Assembly: GCA_034428715.1 (NCBI GenBank) | Contig: DAOUHE010000126.1 | Coordinates: 1 to 6,837, forward strand | Length of the DNA: 6,837 nt | Direction of reading: 5' to 3' | Source: Io17-Chloro-G2 sp034428715 | Lineage (GTDB): Bacteria; Chloroflexota; Dehalococcoidia; Lucifugimonadales; UBA3495 | In this document: positions 6,630 through 6,837 of the stretch, piece by piece | How positions within the stretch are numbered: position 1 is the first letter of the stretch | Layout of the letters: every line of letters begins with the position of its first letter | Notes under the pieces: model-generated | Seen by the model: only the letters and a program-made list of their open reading frames with translations | The model's database searches: none | Told to the model about the DNA's origin: nothing | Translations under genes and position numbers: made by a program

Positions 6630-6837
6630 GTACTCAGTCATCTTTGGAATCAAAGGGATAGAGGCGGTGCAGTTTGGTTCGGGCGTCATGGGTGTTGAAG
6701 CGCCAGTTGATGGTGGCTTGGGCGGCGTTGCGTTCCTTAACCAGAGCCTGGACTTCCCGCCGGAGCGCCTCCTCGTGGGGTAGTCGCTGCTTCAAACAGG
6801 AACGGGATAGTACGCTGAACTCGATTTCCGCCATCCC
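6630..6837 (-). mobile_element. 3' end of an IS630-family element inserted in an ISAs1 element (runs off the window)
   Basis: The element border is placed at the CTAG of 6627-6630, directly where the ISAs1 transposase frame is interrupted. IS630-family elements are known to insert at TA, often within CTAG, and to duplicate TA, which fits this junction. The transposase stop (6636-6634) lies only a few bases inside the border. The same border sequence, CTAGTA followed by one variable base and TCAGTCAT, is seen at 4115-4129 next to the older copy. The other end is beyond 6837. Confidence 0.7.
6634..6837 (-). CDS. IS630-family transposase, C-terminal part (5' end outside window)
   Basis: This is the C-terminus of an IS630-family DDE transposase, which cuts and joins DNA at TA targets. 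The visible residues are MAEIEFSVLSRSCLKQRLPH, ALRREVQALV, ERNAAQATINWRFNTHDART and KLHRLYPFDSKDD, ending at TGA. In this family the acid in the Met-Ala-Glu segment corresponds to the third catalytic residue, and it is present here, unlike in the remnant at 4122-4322. The frame is open to the right edge, and the ATG at 6834 is internal rather than a start. Whether the full gene is intact cannot be judged. Confidence 0.8.
   Translation of the reverse strand, partial: GMAEIEFSVLSRSCLKQRLPHEEALRREVQALVKERNAAQATINWRFNTHDARTKLHRLYPFDSKDD

Noticed and set aside
1..6837. CRISPR array, tRNA or rRNA genes
   Set aside because: No regularly spaced repeats and no tRNA-like or rRNA-like sequence were noticed on either strand.

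Overview
The window reads as a bacterial chromosome segment of moderate GC content in which most genes run leftward (minus strand). No gene is diagnostic for a taxon. The CaiB/BaiF CoA-transferase pair, a 'GHDLG'-type crotonase, an AI-2E-family transporter and decayed ISAs1 and IS630 elements would fit an environmental Chloroflexota (Dehalococcoidia/SAR202-like) genome or an actinobacterial-type relative. That placement is inference only.

Layout, left to right. (1) At 3-234 is the tail of a plus-strand coding region entering from the left edge; its protein-like signal switches frame, so it looks frameshifted. A hairpin with a following T-run (234-267) sits at its end. (2) 268-537 has no recognisable gene. 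(3) At 538-3888 is a compact minus-strand operon of three genes: a crotonase-fold protein (3888-3055), a class III CoA-transferase homologue without the usual catalytic Asp (3016-1817), and a second class III CoA-transferase homologue with the Asp (about 1815-538). (4) 3889-4121 is the operon leader, with a 7-bp hairpin at 4083-4103. (5) 4122-4322 is a decayed 3' end of an IS630-family transposase. (6) 4323-5092 is gene-free. (7) 5093-6229 encodes an AI-2E family (PerM-like) membrane protein. (8) 6344-6628 is the 3' part of an ISAs1-family transposase, cut at a CTAG site by an IS630-family element whose 3' end runs from 6630 off the right edge.

How the genes work together: the operon should act on CoA thioesters. 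The CoA-transferase pair would move CoA from a donor thioester to a carboxylic acid, and the crotonase would act on the resulting acyl-CoA. Three residues make it unusual. The first CoA-transferase has Tyr where the nucleophilic Asp is expected. The crotonase has Met and Thr at the two positions that carry the catalytic Glu residues in classical enoyl-CoA hydratases. The simplest model is a heteromeric CoA-transferase with one catalytic and one non-catalytic subunit, plus a crotonase with non-hydratase chemistry. The substrate cannot be read from the sequence. The right half shows nested and repeated insertion-sequence debris: two diverged IS630 3' ends in the same orientation flank the transporter and the gene-free stretch.
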